Part shown: positions 51,201 through 58,998 of the stretch, piece by piece
How the letters are laid out: every line of letters begins with the position of its first letter
Position numbering within the stretch: position 1 is the first letter of the stretch
Source: Candidatus Poribacteria bacterium
Lineage (GTDB): Bacteria; Poribacteria; WGA-4E; WGA-3G
DNA length: 64,000 nucleotides
Assembly (NCBI GenBank): GCA_022827625.1
Contig: JAJEIE010000008.1
Coordinates: 186,001-250,000 of the forward strand
Reading direction: 5' to 3'
Program-made: the position numbers and the translations under genes
Notes under the pieces: model-generated
The model's input: only the letters and a program-made list of their open reading frames with translations
What the model was told of the DNA's origin: nothing
Database searches by the model: none

Positions 51201-51948
51201 CACGGTCAAGGATAGTCAACTCAACCGCCCCATGCTGCGTCTCCAATTTGTTCTGACCGCGGGTCAACAAAATCTTGCCTTTGATGCTTCCACTTGTTAG
51301 GTTCACATTATAGTTACCTAAGGTTTCATTTAAGTGGACATCACCCGTCTCCGTTTTAATCTCTATCTTCCCACGAATACCGTGAAGTCGGACCTCTCCT
51401 GCCTTCGATTGAAGTTTAACGGAGACATCTGAAGGCGTTTTGATTGTACACTTCAACCGGAGTTGCCCTTGGAATGTTGCTGGTAGATTCTCAATACTGG
51501 AAAATGGAACTGGGGCTGCCTGGGTGCCATCGTCTCCGGGGAGTTGGACTTTCAACTGAAGGATGCCGTTATCTTTGGTGCCTGTTACAGAGATGTTATC
51601 CAGGTAGCTGCGGAGAGCGAGGTCGTGTCCGGTATGTGTGGCTTGCGTCTCTTTTTCAAGGGTAACGCTAATCAGATCTGCCGCTGTGGCGACGCATTCG
51701 ATGTCTCCCGCTATATCCACATTCAGGTTTATCTGATAAACATCTTCAAAACTAAAGGTATGCGACGATGTTGTCCGCAATGCCGCTTTCTGTGCTTCAG
51801 TGATTGGTTCGGCCGCAATTGCGTTAGGTGTACGGCTCTCAACATCAGGATCCACTGCGTATGTAGGATGGACGAGTAGATTCAACACGAGCATGCGTGT
51901 GAGAAATAGAAAGAGATTGGGGAGAACGGCGCGAGATAGGAGTGACAT
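48238..51948 (-). CDS. Omp85-family fusion: DUF4097-like, CBM9-like, POTRA and barrel domains
   Basis: 1236 residues with signal peptide (about 1-32). Order: DUF4097-like beta region (about 55-310: DVSVKLQSKAGEVRLHGIRGKIEIKTETGDVHLNETLG), CBM9/DOMON-like sandwich (about 340-600: VPRTEKPPVIDGNLSELVWQAAS, SPIWEDECIEILIDAN, WTLEIAFPRETL), two or more POTRA domains (about 625-850: FRVASIEIEGNTVMPPEVVEKQIPVRPGD, EIKIKGNRSFPTAFIRRWFDL, EVRFTGNNRISRAELLAAL) and a C-terminal Omp85 barrel (about 890-1236: LRGYGFNRFAGDNRLLVNLEYRF). An outer-membrane insertase/translocase joined to carbohydrate-binding and DUF4097 modules. Related domains occur in separate genes in this window (36339-37418, 22290-24521, 32400-34403). 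Stop overlaps dispersed repeat copy B. Confidence 0.82.
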   Translation of the reverse strand: MSLLSRAVLPNLFLFLTRMLVLNLLVHPTYAVDPDVESRTPNAIAAEPITEAQKAALRTTSSHTFSFEDVYQINLNVDIAGDIECVATAADLISVTLEKETQATHTGHDLALRSYLDNISVTGTKDNGILQLKVQLPGDDGTQAAPVPFSSIENLPATFQGQLRLKCTIKTPSDVSVKLQSKAGEVRLHGIRGKIEIKTETGDVHLNETLGNYNVNLTSGSIKGKILLTRGQNKLETQHGAVELTILDRVAAPMDITAQGGNILLQLPKDYAIDALLESEKQQVVINLPAQIESDTALALINDGGPLFRLKATNGISLLQSMPAENQRNVQTDTAPASLLNAAHPVPRTEKPPVIDGNLSELVWQAASALSAFQNAEGTEASNDLTETFLMWDDQNLYIGVVAHIPNSHLPRVSQTQRDSPIWEDECIEILIDANPRTDIYHHLVINPIGALFDQQVRKPGEASFQFAPSDVQLALDQQTLETTFEGNRAWSSDAEVATQINATSWTLEIAFPRETLEKPAQMNLQNSPQLKDISLFNIHRKAQLITKDTQNLTATTQREYSYWLPTYYDEHPWWPHLPHEYTAPLSEYIAPAMGVLRFERRSPFPAETFATEAQFRVASIEIEGNTVMPPEVVEKQIPVRPGDVVTSAQLTWLLAELGNQDRFQDAHLETKQVAADGAAVERPAAIDLLIKITEAPTIFAREIKIKGNRSFPTAFIRRWFDLKSGYLAVDGVWLKQQLIADFYLNRGYEFATVTYEIVNDVLTFTINEGTLHEVRFTGNNRISRAELLAALNIKTADADEKSTLQTPDIYHRSLGQSKINQMRRQLNANNEHFKSIQNWRVQREGGKNIMIVEIEEQPLASTSGFPILQFNRVHGLVLGAGGTLATQLTTQLAGKEQLSGAISRGISSKTWDYHAGLEKIFFRRQSLKVGASVYKLTGISSNASLRSGNINLSAAYYGFDLQDYYRRQGIQGWITYATAEWHYLRLELTTEAHDNLSKSTDWSYLNRNQIKRGNARIDRGVLEGVALIYAFDTRDHKSTTRRHFHTYSSANERTQRGWRGQFGIEIVRGDYGFNLYQFELMRYTRLFGPHHLHVRVGGDFSDAPLPTQRLLHLGGGANLRGYGFNRFAGDNRLLVNLEYRFIKEIILSESDAVFGWTLSCFLDSGRTWWDDDVAFPDFGELSAQFNTAIGVGCSIFMDPSGDLPPWSVALEVAEPLSASFSLRDPQIILRLDRIF

Positions 51949-52024
51949 TCCGAGACAATTCCTCTACAATTTTAGCATACATCGCAGTGTAATATCGGCA
52001 TGAAAAGCGTCCCTACAGATTTCC

Positions 52025-52053
52025 TTGACATATTTTAAATAATACTTTATACT
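52025..52053 (+). promoter_or_regulatory. Sigma-70-like promoter for xylose-isomerase-like gene
   Basis: TTGACA (52025-52030), 17-bp spacer, TATACT (52048-52053). Expected start near 52060, giving a leader of about 126 nt to the ATG at 52186. It lies in the spacer between divergent genes. Confidence 0.72.
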
Positions 52054-52185
52054 TATTAGAAAAGTCAAGGAGTTTTTTCGTATCCTTCATAGCAATCGCA
52101 ACGTTTCAATTAGCGGAGAGAAATACCATTATTGTCTGACCTAATGACGAAGACAATCCGAAAACGCTGCGCATAGGAGAAGAAA

Positions 52186-53238
52186 ATGAGTGAATCTGTC
52201 AAAGGGGCAACAGAATACTGTTTCTCTTTTGGACCATGGAACATACACGAGGGAGCAGACCCTTTTGGGCCCCCTGTTCGGGAATCGTTCAGTTTTGATA
52301 AGAAAGTCGGATTTTACAGAGATCTCGGTTTCGTTGGCATTCAATTTCATGATGATGACATTGTTCCTGATATTGATGAGAAAACATACGCCGAATTGAT
52401 AGAGCAGACGAAAAAGGTTAAGACGCAACTGGATGGTGAAGGACTAACAGCAGAGGTGGTCGCACCACGACTGTGGGAATCTCCACAGACGATAGATGGT
52501 GCTTATACATCGAATTCCGCCAAAGAACGACAATACGCGCTCGAACGCTCAAAACGGTGTGTGGATATTGCTAATGAGATTGGGTGCAAGAACCTTGTAC
52601 TCTGGCTTGCGCGCGAAGGCACTTATATTCGAGAAACGAAATCATCGGCGGATGCCGTTGGACAGATTCTTGATGCGATTAACGTGCTACTTGAATACGA
52701 TTCAGAAATCCGCATTCTCATTGAGCCGAAACCTAATGAACCGATGGACATCGCCTACATCCCAACGATTGGGCATGCTATCGGTTTAGCGTATGCCAGC
52801 AACGCACCGGAGCGTGTTGGTGGGTTAATTGAGAGTGCGCACGCTATTCTTGCAGGATTAGAACCCTCCGATGAAATGGGGTATGCCCTTCACCATAAAA
52901 AACTCTGGAGTGTCCATCTTAACGACCAGAACGGTCTAAAATTCGACCAAGATAAGGCATTCGGTTCAGTCAATCTACGACGTGCATTTAATCAGGTCCG
53001 CGTGCTTGAAGAAAACGGATACGGCAGAAATGGTGAATTCATAGGGCTGGATGTGAAAGTTATGCGAACACAACCGCGCGAAATCTCAACAAAACATTTA
53101 TTGAGTAGCCGCCGAACTTTTCTAAATCTACTCGAAAAGGTCCGAACATTTGATAAAAAGATCGAGCAGGAGTTTATTGAATCTCGAGACTATGAGGGTT
53201 TGGATTTCTATATTCTTGAACACCTGCTGGGTGCATAA
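52186..53238 (+). CDS. Xylose isomerase-like TIM-barrel protein
   Basis: 350 residues. Start FSFGPWNIHEGADPFGPPVRESF, then KNLVLWLAREGTY, RILIEPKPNEPMD (metal ligand Glu, Lys) and LWSVHLNDQNGLKFDQDKAFG (His, Asp ligands) are the core of the xylose isomerase family. It is shorter than class I/II XylA (about 390-440 residues) and resembles the short xylose-isomerase-like proteins of planctomycetes and Poribacteria; the natural sugar may not be xylose. AGGAG lies 6 nt before the ATG. Confidence 0.85.
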   Translation: MSESVKGATEYCFSFGPWNIHEGADPFGPPVRESFSFDKKVGFYRDLGFVGIQFHDDDIVPDIDEKTYAELIEQTKKVKTQLDGEGLTAEVVAPRLWESPQTIDGAYTSNSAKERQYALERSKRCVDIANEIGCKNLVLWLAREGTYIRETKSSADAVGQILDAINVLLEYDSEIRILIEPKPNEPMDIAYIPTIGHAIGLAYASNAPERVGGLIESAHAILAGLEPSDEMGYALHHKKLWSVHLNDQNGLKFDQDKAFGSVNLRRAFNQVRVLEENGYGRNGEFIGLDVKVMRTQPREISTKHLLSSRRTFLNLLEKVRTFDKKIEQEFIESRDYEGLDFYILEHLLGA

Positions 53239-53323
53239 GGTTATCGGAAATACGCGTGCGTTGTTCATGTAAGACCCATTATAATTCAATGAAGAATAAA
53301 GGCGGCAGAGGACAAAAACAGAA

Positions 53324-53974
53324 ATGATAACGGATAAGAGCCCTCTACCTGAGGCGACCGGACCGTGTTATCAAGCAGTGCTGCTTGTCGGTCCACCGGG
53401 TGTTGGTAAGGGAACACAAGGGAAGATGCTGGCGCAAATTCCAGGTATTTTCCACATCTCCAGCGGAGACATGTTCCGCGAACTTGATCGCAATTCAAAA
53501 TTCGGGCGAATTTTCCAAGAATACGCAGGCATCGGTAAGTTAGTTCCAGATGATATGACCATCAAAATCTGGCAAGACTACATGGCGGCGAAAATACGGG
53601 ACGAGGTATACAACCCTAAAAGCGACCTGCTCATTCTTGATGGGATCCCACGCAACATCACACAAGCAAATTTGATGGCACCTTTTGTACAGGTTTTTAA
53701 AGTCATCTACATGGTTTGCGAAGATCGAGAAGTGATGTTTAAACGGATTCGCGGACGCTCGTTGAAAGAGCACCGCATTGACGATGCCGAAGAACTGGTG
53801 GTTCGGTATCGATGGGACGTTTATAAACGCGAAACGGAACCGCTGATCGACTACTACCCACAAGAACGGGTTCGGATTGTGGATGCGAACACTATTGCTT
53901 CTGATGTACTTCACCAAATCTTATCGGCAATCGTCCCTGTTCAGAAGAAGTACTTCGAGCCACCCGTGATGTAA
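53324..53974 (+). CDS. Adenylate kinase-family nucleoside monophosphate kinase
   Basis: 216 residues. Walker A LLVGPPGVGKGTQGKML (about 24-40), ISSGDMFRELDR for the nucleotide monophosphate site, LDGIPRNITQANLM with the conserved Asp-Gly and Arg, and RIRGRSLKEHRIDDAEELVVRYRWDVYK forming a short lid without zinc cysteines. Transfers phosphate from ATP to AMP or another NMP. A canonical adk usually sits with secY; here it stands alone, so a paralogue with another nucleotide is possible. GAGGA is 11 nt before the ATG. Confidence 0.85.
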   Translation: MITDKSPLPEATGPCYQAVLLVGPPGVGKGTQGKMLAQIPGIFHISSGDMFRELDRNSKFGRIFQEYAGIGKLVPDDMTIKIWQDYMAAKIRDEVYNPKSDLLILDGIPRNITQANLMAPFVQVFKVIYMVCEDREVMFKRIRGRSLKEHRIDDAEELVVRYRWDVYKRETEPLIDYYPQERVRIVDANTIASDVLHQILSAIVPVQKKYFEPPVM

Positions 53975-53980
53975 ATGGTT

Positions 53981-54096
53981 GTTAGTTATAAGTTTTTAGT
54001 GATGCGTCAGAAGTCTTTTCGTAACAATTCACGCCTTCTTGGAATATTCCAAGTTTGGGACGATTACTACTAACAGCCCCTTACCTAAAAACTAAC
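53981..54096. repeat. Possible MITE with terminal inverted repeats
   Basis: GTTAGTT...GTTTTTAG at 53981-53999 is complemented by CTAAAAACTAAC at 54085-54096 (imperfect, with a 5-6-bp interruption), and the perfect 16-bp palindrome CTTGGAATATTCCAAG sits at 54038-54053. It fills the spacer between the kinase and the GT39 gene, with no ORF inside. Confidence 0.45.
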
Positions 54097-54110
54097 CCAA
54101 AATTCCATAT

Positions 54111-55814
54111 TCAATCAAGACGTTGATAGAGACGGAGTTCAGGATGTGCAAGTGCCCGCATAGGAAATGGGGCACCTGTATCAGATATCTGAATGCCTAA
54201 AAATTGCGGTGTACGCTTAAAGGTCTTGGACAATACGTAAGGGCTTTCTACCCCTAAAATCCGATCGTAAAATGCGAGTGTCCCTTCCACGGCGATCCCG
54301 CTGAGAGGATACCAATCCTGCTCTTGATAATCCTTGGGCTGCTTTTGGTATTTTTCGAAAACCTCAAGGTCCGGCATGAGGATAAGGACCCACGCCGCCG
54401 CTTCATCCGTCACTTCTAAATCTACTTCAGGGAGAAGCCAGTCGAATAAGACCTCTGGGGCACGAACGATAATCTCTTCTGGTGGAACGTGTGCTGTTAT
54501 CCATTCAGCAGCTGCAATGCGTGTCGGTTGTGTTGTCAAAACAGAGGCAAAAGCAGCCGTATAAACCGATGCATAAAGTACGACAATCCCTCCCACAACT
54601 GTTGCAACCCATTTTCCAAAGACACCTGACCCGCCTGCTCTGGCAGGGCTTTTAGAGCCTCTCATCTTTTTCTGATGTCCGAACTCGAAAAGTGCTTCAA
54701 TAGCACTTGGCAAGTATACAAGCGCAGCTGCAGCGAAGACAGTCAGGACTGGATAGAGTATCAGCAAATGACGCGCGAACTTGACTTTATGTACCCCGAT
54801 AAAGAGTAGATACGGAATAACGAAGGCAAGTAAGGCGAACGTTACTGTAGGGGACCCGCCGATTTCTCGTCTCAGCGAAAAGATACCGCGCAGGACACCC
54901 AAACCGACAAGGAGCGCGAGCGGCAATCCCATACCCCATTTCAAGAGGGTCCACAAGTAGGTAAACCGCTGTAGCCACCCCGCATCACCCGTTGAAATGA
55001 GACCGAAGTGTCCTTGATGATAGTGGATCGCCTCATACCAGAAATCAGTAAAGAAAAGATTCCATGTTGGTGAAACCAGATCCATTAACCAGTAGGGACA
55101 GAGGAGTGTGAAGGTTAGCGCAGAAACGCCGATGACTGTCGCGAGTCTCTTATAGAATCCGGTGCTACCCATGAAACATAACAGAGAAAAACCGCAAAAG
55201 ACAGTCGTGAACTTGACTGCAAACCCGAATCCGGCGACAATACCGAGCCATACCGCGGTCTGGAAGGGCAGTGCATCCGAAGAAGAACGCGAACGTGTTA
55301 CAAGATAGAGGAACAGTGTCACACAAAAGGTCGCTGGAATGTCAACGAGTGCGAAACGCGACTCGTTGGTGGCGTGTAACATTGCAACAGCGAGCAATCC
55401 AGCTGCGATTTGTCCGATCCGCCTGTTGTAACACCGCAGCCCGAGGCGATAGGTAAACCAGAGCGTTGCCGTTGATAATAAGACATTAACACACCGTGCC
55501 AACAAAATCACCCGGGTTTCTGTTAGATGCAAACCGCCGAACGACAGCAGTTTACCTATCAGCGCGATGAGGTAGAACCACGCTGTTCCGGGCCAGTTGT
55601 AGGTTTGCGGGACGGTTGCAAAGTGAACGAGGTTCAGCACATCTTGTGCAATTATGACCTCACGCGGATCTGGAGAGTCAGGCAATCCGACGTTTATACC
55701 GATGAAACGGAGCGCGAAACCGATGGCAAGAATTGAAGGTAAAATAAGGTGAGCAGCAAATTTTAAACTGTTTGTTAGCCCGAAGCGGTTCGTCACTGGC
55801 ATAAGCGATTTCAT
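54111..55814 (-). CDS. Glycosyltransferase family 39 membrane protein
   Basis: 567 residues with about 10-12 membrane helices. The N-terminal region LRFIGINVGLPDSPDPREVIIAQDVLNL holds the Asp and nearby acidic residues (D-x-x-E type) of PMT/ArnT-like enzymes, and RWVCNVLLSTATLWFTYRLG-type helices follow. Such enzymes transfer sugars from lipid-linked donors to proteins or lipids on the outer face of the membrane. A soluble C-terminal domain (about 410-567) ends in RLYQRLD. Twelve bp downstream of the GNAT gene, same strand, so they may form an operon. Confidence 0.85.
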   Translation of the reverse strand: MKSLMPVTNRFGLTNSLKFAAHLILPSILAIGFALRFIGINVGLPDSPDPREVIIAQDVLNLVHFATVPQTYNWPGTAWFYLIALIGKLLSFGGLHLTETRVILLARCVNVLLSTATLWFTYRLGLRCYNRRIGQIAAGLLAVAMLHATNESRFALVDIPATFCVTLFLYLVTRSRSSSDALPFQTAVWLGIVAGFGFAVKFTTVFCGFSLLCFMGSTGFYKRLATVIGVSALTFTLLCPYWLMDLVSPTWNLFFTDFWYEAIHYHQGHFGLISTGDAGWLQRFTYLWTLLKWGMGLPLALLVGLGVLRGIFSLRREIGGSPTVTFALLAFVIPYLLFIGVHKVKFARHLLILYPVLTVFAAAALVYLPSAIEALFEFGHQKKMRGSKSPARAGGSGVFGKWVATVVGGIVVLYASVYTAAFASVLTTQPTRIAAAEWITAHVPPEEIIVRAPEVLFDWLLPEVDLEVTDEAAAWVLILMPDLEVFEKYQKQPKDYQEQDWYPLSGIAVEGTLAFYDRILGVESPYVLSKTFKRTPQFLGIQISDTGAPFPMRALAHPELRLYQRLD

Positions 55815-55825
55815 CTTTTACGCAA

Positions 55826-56368
55826 TCACACCATGGGGGTATCGGGAATACCCAGTTTTTCAAAAATTAAGCGCCAACGTTCTCCATGATTTTCGCCTGC
55901 ATTAACGGGAACAAATCCCAAGTTGAGATAATTTTTGATGGCGGGCAGTCGAAAGTCGTCGGTATCCAGCATCACATAAGCCGCGCGCCGCGCTTTAAAA
56001 TAGTGCAGAAGGAACACGGTGAGCCACTTGCCGAGCTTATATCCCCTGTGTTCCGGAAGCACTGCGAGCATGTCAATGTAGCCAATCCTTTTACCGCGGC
56101 GTTCTCTATTCCATGCACATGCCGTGCCTATGGGGAGGTCTTCATAGGTAGCAAAGAGGAACCCGTTCGGATCGAAAGCGGGTTGGCTGATAACATTGGT
56201 ATACGTATCTTGGGCAGTTCTGCCTTGGTCCACAAATGCAATATCCATTATGCGTGCCCAATGCACTTCGTCGCCTTTCTGATAGGTTCGGATATGATAG
56301 CCATCAGGACACTGGAGTTTCGGTAGATGCTCCAAATCCTGCAGACCCATTTTGAGTTGGTCTTCCAT
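55826..56368 (-). CDS. GNAT-family N-acetyltransferase (copy 1)
   Basis: 180 residues. GNAT fold with the acetyl-CoA motif A VLPEHRGYKLGKWLTVFLLHYF (read as R/Q-x-x-G-x-G/A-like EHRGYKLGK) near 107-125 and a strand YVMLDTDDFRLPAIKNYLNLGFVPV. It is paralogous to the next gene: both begin with YHIRTY.KGDE.HWARI-type residues. Substrate unknown. AGGTG lies 6 nt before the ATG and the gene is 7 bp from its paralogue. Confidence 0.85.
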   Translation of the reverse strand: MEDQLKMGLQDLEHLPKLQCPDGYHIRTYQKGDEVHWARIMDIAFVDQGRTAQDTYTNVISQPAFDPNGFLFATYEDLPIGTACAWNRERRGKRIGYIDMLAVLPEHRGYKLGKWLTVFLLHYFKARRAAYVMLDTDDFRLPAIKNYLNLGFVPVNAGENHGERWRLIFEKLGIPDTPMV

Positions 56369-56375
56369 TTCGCAC

Positions 56376-56972
56376 CTAAGCTGCGACTTTCGTCCAGAGT
56401 TCGTCAGGGAGCAACTTTCGGACGTTTTCGATTTGTGATGTCATCGGTGGTAGCTTTAATTTTTCAAAGAGATTTTGCCACCGTTCGGATTGTCCCTCTT
56501 CAACATAGACGGGTATGAACCCTAAATTGAGATAGGTTTTAACAGCAGGGATGCGAAAGTCATCGGTATCCAGCATGGCACTTCTGAATCCATTATCCCG
56601 AAAATAGTGAAGGACGGCAAGTGAGACCCATTTTCCGAGTTTATGTCCGGTATGTTCAGCAACAACCCCGACCATGTGGACGTACCCGACCTCCTTTTCA
56701 TCCACAGATTGCCGCCATGCGCAAGCGGTACCAACGGGAATACCACGATATGTTGCGAAGTAGAATCCGTCCGGAAGAAACACATCTCTCCCTGTAATCT
56801 GGTCCCGCGTATCTTGTGCGGTGCGTTCCCTACCGCCAAACGAGTCGCTGATAATACGCGCCCAATGCGCTTCATCGCCTTCAAGGTAAGTGCGCATACC
56901 ATAGCCTACTGGAAGTTCCAGTTTCGGCAAATTTTCTAAACTGGGACGTACCATTCTGAGCTGCCTTGGCAT
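56376..56972 (-). CDS. GNAT-family N-acetyltransferase (copy 2)
   Basis: 198 residues. YGMRTYLEGDEAHWARIISDSFGGRERTAQDTRDQI, motif A VVAEHTGHKLGKWVSLAVLHYF and AMLDTDDFRIPAVKTYLNLGFIPVYVEEG parallel copy 1 almost position by position, indicating a tandem duplication. The C-terminus is extended by about 20 residues (VRKLLPDELWTKVAA). AAAGGAG lies 6 nt before the ATG, and a promoter (57033-57061) is upstream. Confidence 0.85.
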   Translation of the reverse strand: MPRQLRMVRPSLENLPKLELPVGYGMRTYLEGDEAHWARIISDSFGGRERTAQDTRDQITGRDVFLPDGFYFATYRGIPVGTACAWRQSVDEKEVGYVHMVGVVAEHTGHKLGKWVSLAVLHYFRDNGFRSAMLDTDDFRIPAVKTYLNLGFIPVYVEEGQSERWQNLFEKLKLPPMTSQIENVRKLLPDELWTKVAA

Positions 56973-57032
56973 CTGCTACTCCTTTTGCGGTGCTGTTGCA
57001 AGGTTTGCAATAGATTTGCTGGTTTTGCCATA

Positions 57033-57061
57033 ATTATATCACACCTTCTAAATTCCTGCAA
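57033..57061 (-). promoter_or_regulatory. Promoter for GNAT-GT39 run
   Basis: On the minus strand TTGCAG (complement of 57056-57061), 17-bp spacer, perfect TATAAT (complement of 57033-57038). Expected start near 57026, about 54 nt before the ATG at 56972. The -35 is weak. Confidence 0.5.
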
Positions 57062-57066
57062 AAATC

Positions 57067-57095
57067 TTTACAATATTTCTCAAAAGTGCTATAGT
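57067..57095 (+). promoter_or_regulatory. Promoter for aroK-aroB
   Basis: TTTACA (57067-57072), 17-bp spacer, TATAGT (57090-57095). Back to back with the GNAT promoter. The leader of about 145 nt contains heptamers and a small hairpin before aroK. Confidence 0.65.
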
Positions 57096-57102
57096 GGTAT
57101 TT

Positions 57103-57211
57103 AGTTTTCGGTTGTCAGTTAAGAGGTTGATTTGTAATCGGGCGTTCAGTTTTTCTGTAAGACTGAACTCTAAATCCTGACTTCTCGCTGTAGGAGGGAT
57201 TTCCGAATCCC
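57103..57211. repeat. Heptamers and GGGATT hairpin in aroK leader
   Basis: AGTTTTC, GGTTGTC, AGTTAAG at 57103-57123, then GTAGGAGGGATTTCCGAATC at 57190-57209, whose GGGATT/AATCCC (57196-57211) makes a 6-bp stem with TCCG loop. The latter looks like another interspersed palindrome family. Confidence 0.55.
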
Positions 57212-57245
57212 GACTCTTCCCCCTGTAGAAGGAACCGTTAAAAAG

Positions 57246-57791
57246 GTGAAAAGATCGTTTAAAAGAAAACCCAATATTGTACTCGTCGGTTTCATGGGAA
57301 CGGGGAAGACCTCTGTCGGCAGACGACTTGCTTCGCAGCTTCGGATGCGTTATGTAGATACAGACGACATCATTGAACGGGATAGTGGACGACGCATCAC
57401 GGACATCTTTGAGGAAGACGGCGAACCGGCTTTCCGAGATCTCGAAAGCGAAGCTGTGTGTAAAGCGTCCGAGTTGTACAACCACGTTATCTCTACAGGG
57501 GGTGGTGTCGTTTTAAGAGAGACCAATATGGAAGCCTTGAAGCAAAGCGGAATTATCTTCTGCCTAACAGCGACACCAGAGGAGATATATCGGCGCGTCC
57601 GACATCAGACACATCGTCCGCTGCTGCAAACCCCCGATGCACTCGCCAAAATCCGGTCAATGCTGGAAGAACGGCACTCATACTATGCGGAAGCCGATTA
57701 TATGGTCCGAACAACAAGACGACCGTTTCGAGAAATCATTGGTTACATCAAGCATATCTATACAAAAAATACAAGGGGTCCAAAACGGTGA
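57246..57791 (+). CDS. aroK: Shikimate kinase
   Basis: 181 residues from a GTG at 57246. Walker A GFMGTGKTS at 15-23, shikimate-binding DTDDIIE near 38-44, Arg64 in AFRDLE, GGG at 85-87 and lid Arg in VRHQTHRPLL near 118-127. Phosphorylates shikimate at O3 in aromatic amino-acid synthesis. Followed by aroB with a GTGA overlap of 4 nt, the usual coupled aroKB arrangement. AAGGA lies about 13 nt upstream. Confidence 0.96.
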   Translation: MKRSFKRKPNIVLVGFMGTGKTSVGRRLASQLRMRYVDTDDIIERDSGRRITDIFEEDGEPAFRDLESEAVCKASELYNHVISTGGGVVLRETNMEALKQSGIIFCLTATPEEIYRRVRHQTHRPLLQTPDALAKIRSMLEERHSYYAEADYMVRTTRRPFREIIGYIKHIYTKNTRGPKR

Positions 57792-58873
57792 AAACCCTGC
57801 GCGTGGAACTCGGCGATAATAGTTACCCAATCATTGTCGGGACAGATCTCCTCAATCGAGTTGGGGAGCTACTAACACCACATACCAAATCAAATAAAGC
57901 ACTCATCGTTTCGGATGCCTTTGTTCAAGGACGCTACATGCCTATCGTTCAGCAAAGCCTTGAAGATGCTGGACTCGATGTCTGTACGATTGAGGTTCCG
58001 ACTGGCGAAGAAAGCAAATCGTTGGTACAGTTTTCACGGGTACAAGACAGTTTGGTTGACCACCAACTCGACCGGGGCTCAATGGTCGTTGCGCTCGGCG
58101 GCGGTGTCATCGGGGATTTAGCCGGTTTTACGGCGGCGGTATACATGCGCGGTATCCCTTACGTTCAGATCCCAACGACGCTACAGGCACAGGTTGACGC
58201 GAGCGTCGGTGGCAAGACGGCGATTAATCATCCAAAGGGTAAAAACCTGATTGGGGCGTTTCATCAACCGAAATTGGTGCTTATTGATGTCCAGACACTT
58301 GAAACCTTGCCGCAACGGGACATCCGGGCAGGACTTATTGAAGTGATTAAGATGGGCGTTATCCGAGATGAACCGCTATTTGAGATGGTCGAAGAAAACC
58401 TTGACGCTATTTTGAATGTGGACAGTGCAATACTCAGTCAGATGATTGCCGCTGCGTGCATCAATAAGGCAGAGATTGTCGCGAAAGATGAGAAAGAGAG
58501 CGGGTTGCGGATGGTCCTCAACTACGGACATACCTTTGGGCATGCCCTTGAAGCAGTGACGCATTACAACAGATACCGACACGGTGAAGCGGTTTCTATC
58601 GGTCTGAACTGCGCAGCGCAGTTAGCCACGAATTTAGGTATGCTTTCGGAAACCGATTTTCAACGGCAACGGACACTTTTAAAACGTGCGAGATTGCCGA
58701 TTACTTTTCCGCCGGACATCACTCCAGAGGCAATGTGTGAGGCTATGTATTTAGACAAAAAAACGTTAGGTGGTAAGCTCCGCCTCATTTTACCGACGCG
58801 TATTGGAGAAGTTGTTATAAGAGATGATATTGATGATATAGATGTTTTAGAGGCGATTTCACAATGTTTTTGA
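57788..58873 (+). CDS. aroB: 3-dehydroquinate synthase
   Basis: 361 residues from a GTG at 57788. NAD-binding GGGVIGDLAGFTAAVYMRGIP (pattern), PTTLQAQVDASVGGKTAINHPKGKNLIGAFHQP as family core, and metal ligands Glu in RAGLIEVIKMG and His in GHTFGHALEAVTHYNRYRHGEAVS. Converts DAHP to dehydroquinate in the shikimate pathway. Translationally coupled to aroK. Followed by heptamer repeats and then the unknown membrane operon. Confidence 0.97.
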   Translation: MKTLRVELGDNSYPIIVGTDLLNRVGELLTPHTKSNKALIVSDAFVQGRYMPIVQQSLEDAGLDVCTIEVPTGEESKSLVQFSRVQDSLVDHQLDRGSMVVALGGGVIGDLAGFTAAVYMRGIPYVQIPTTLQAQVDASVGGKTAINHPKGKNLIGAFHQPKLVLIDVQTLETLPQRDIRAGLIEVIKMGVIRDEPLFEMVEENLDAILNVDSAILSQMIAAACINKAEIVAKDEKESGLRMVLNYGHTFGHALEAVTHYNRYRHGEAVSIGLNCAAQLATNLGMLSETDFQRQRTLLKRARLPITFPPDITPEAMCEAMYLDKKTLGGKLRLILPTRIGEVVIRDDIDDIDVLEAISQCF

Positions 58874-58875
58874 AT

Positions 58876-58979
58876 GGCTGTCGGCTATCAGTTGTCGGCT
58901 GTCAGTAAACCGTTTGTGGCAGTAAAAACGTTGTCAACCGCCACACGATCTGCTGACCGCTGATCGCTGACCGCTACAT
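58876..58979. repeat. Heptamer arrays between aroB and the membrane operon
   Basis: 58876-58910 is five heptamers (GGCTGTC, GGCTATC, AGTTGTC, GGCTGTC, AGTAAAC); 58952-58979 is four more (GCTGACC, GCTGATC, GCTGACC, GCTACAT). No gene lies in this spacer. Confidence 0.8.
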
Positions 58980-58998
58980 ACAAGGAAATACAGGATTT

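Noticed and set aside
53289-53327. Twelve-codon reading frame overlapping the adenylate kinase start
   Set aside because: Its ATG is only 3 nt past a TATAAT, upstream of the expected transcript start, and there is no ribosome-binding site.
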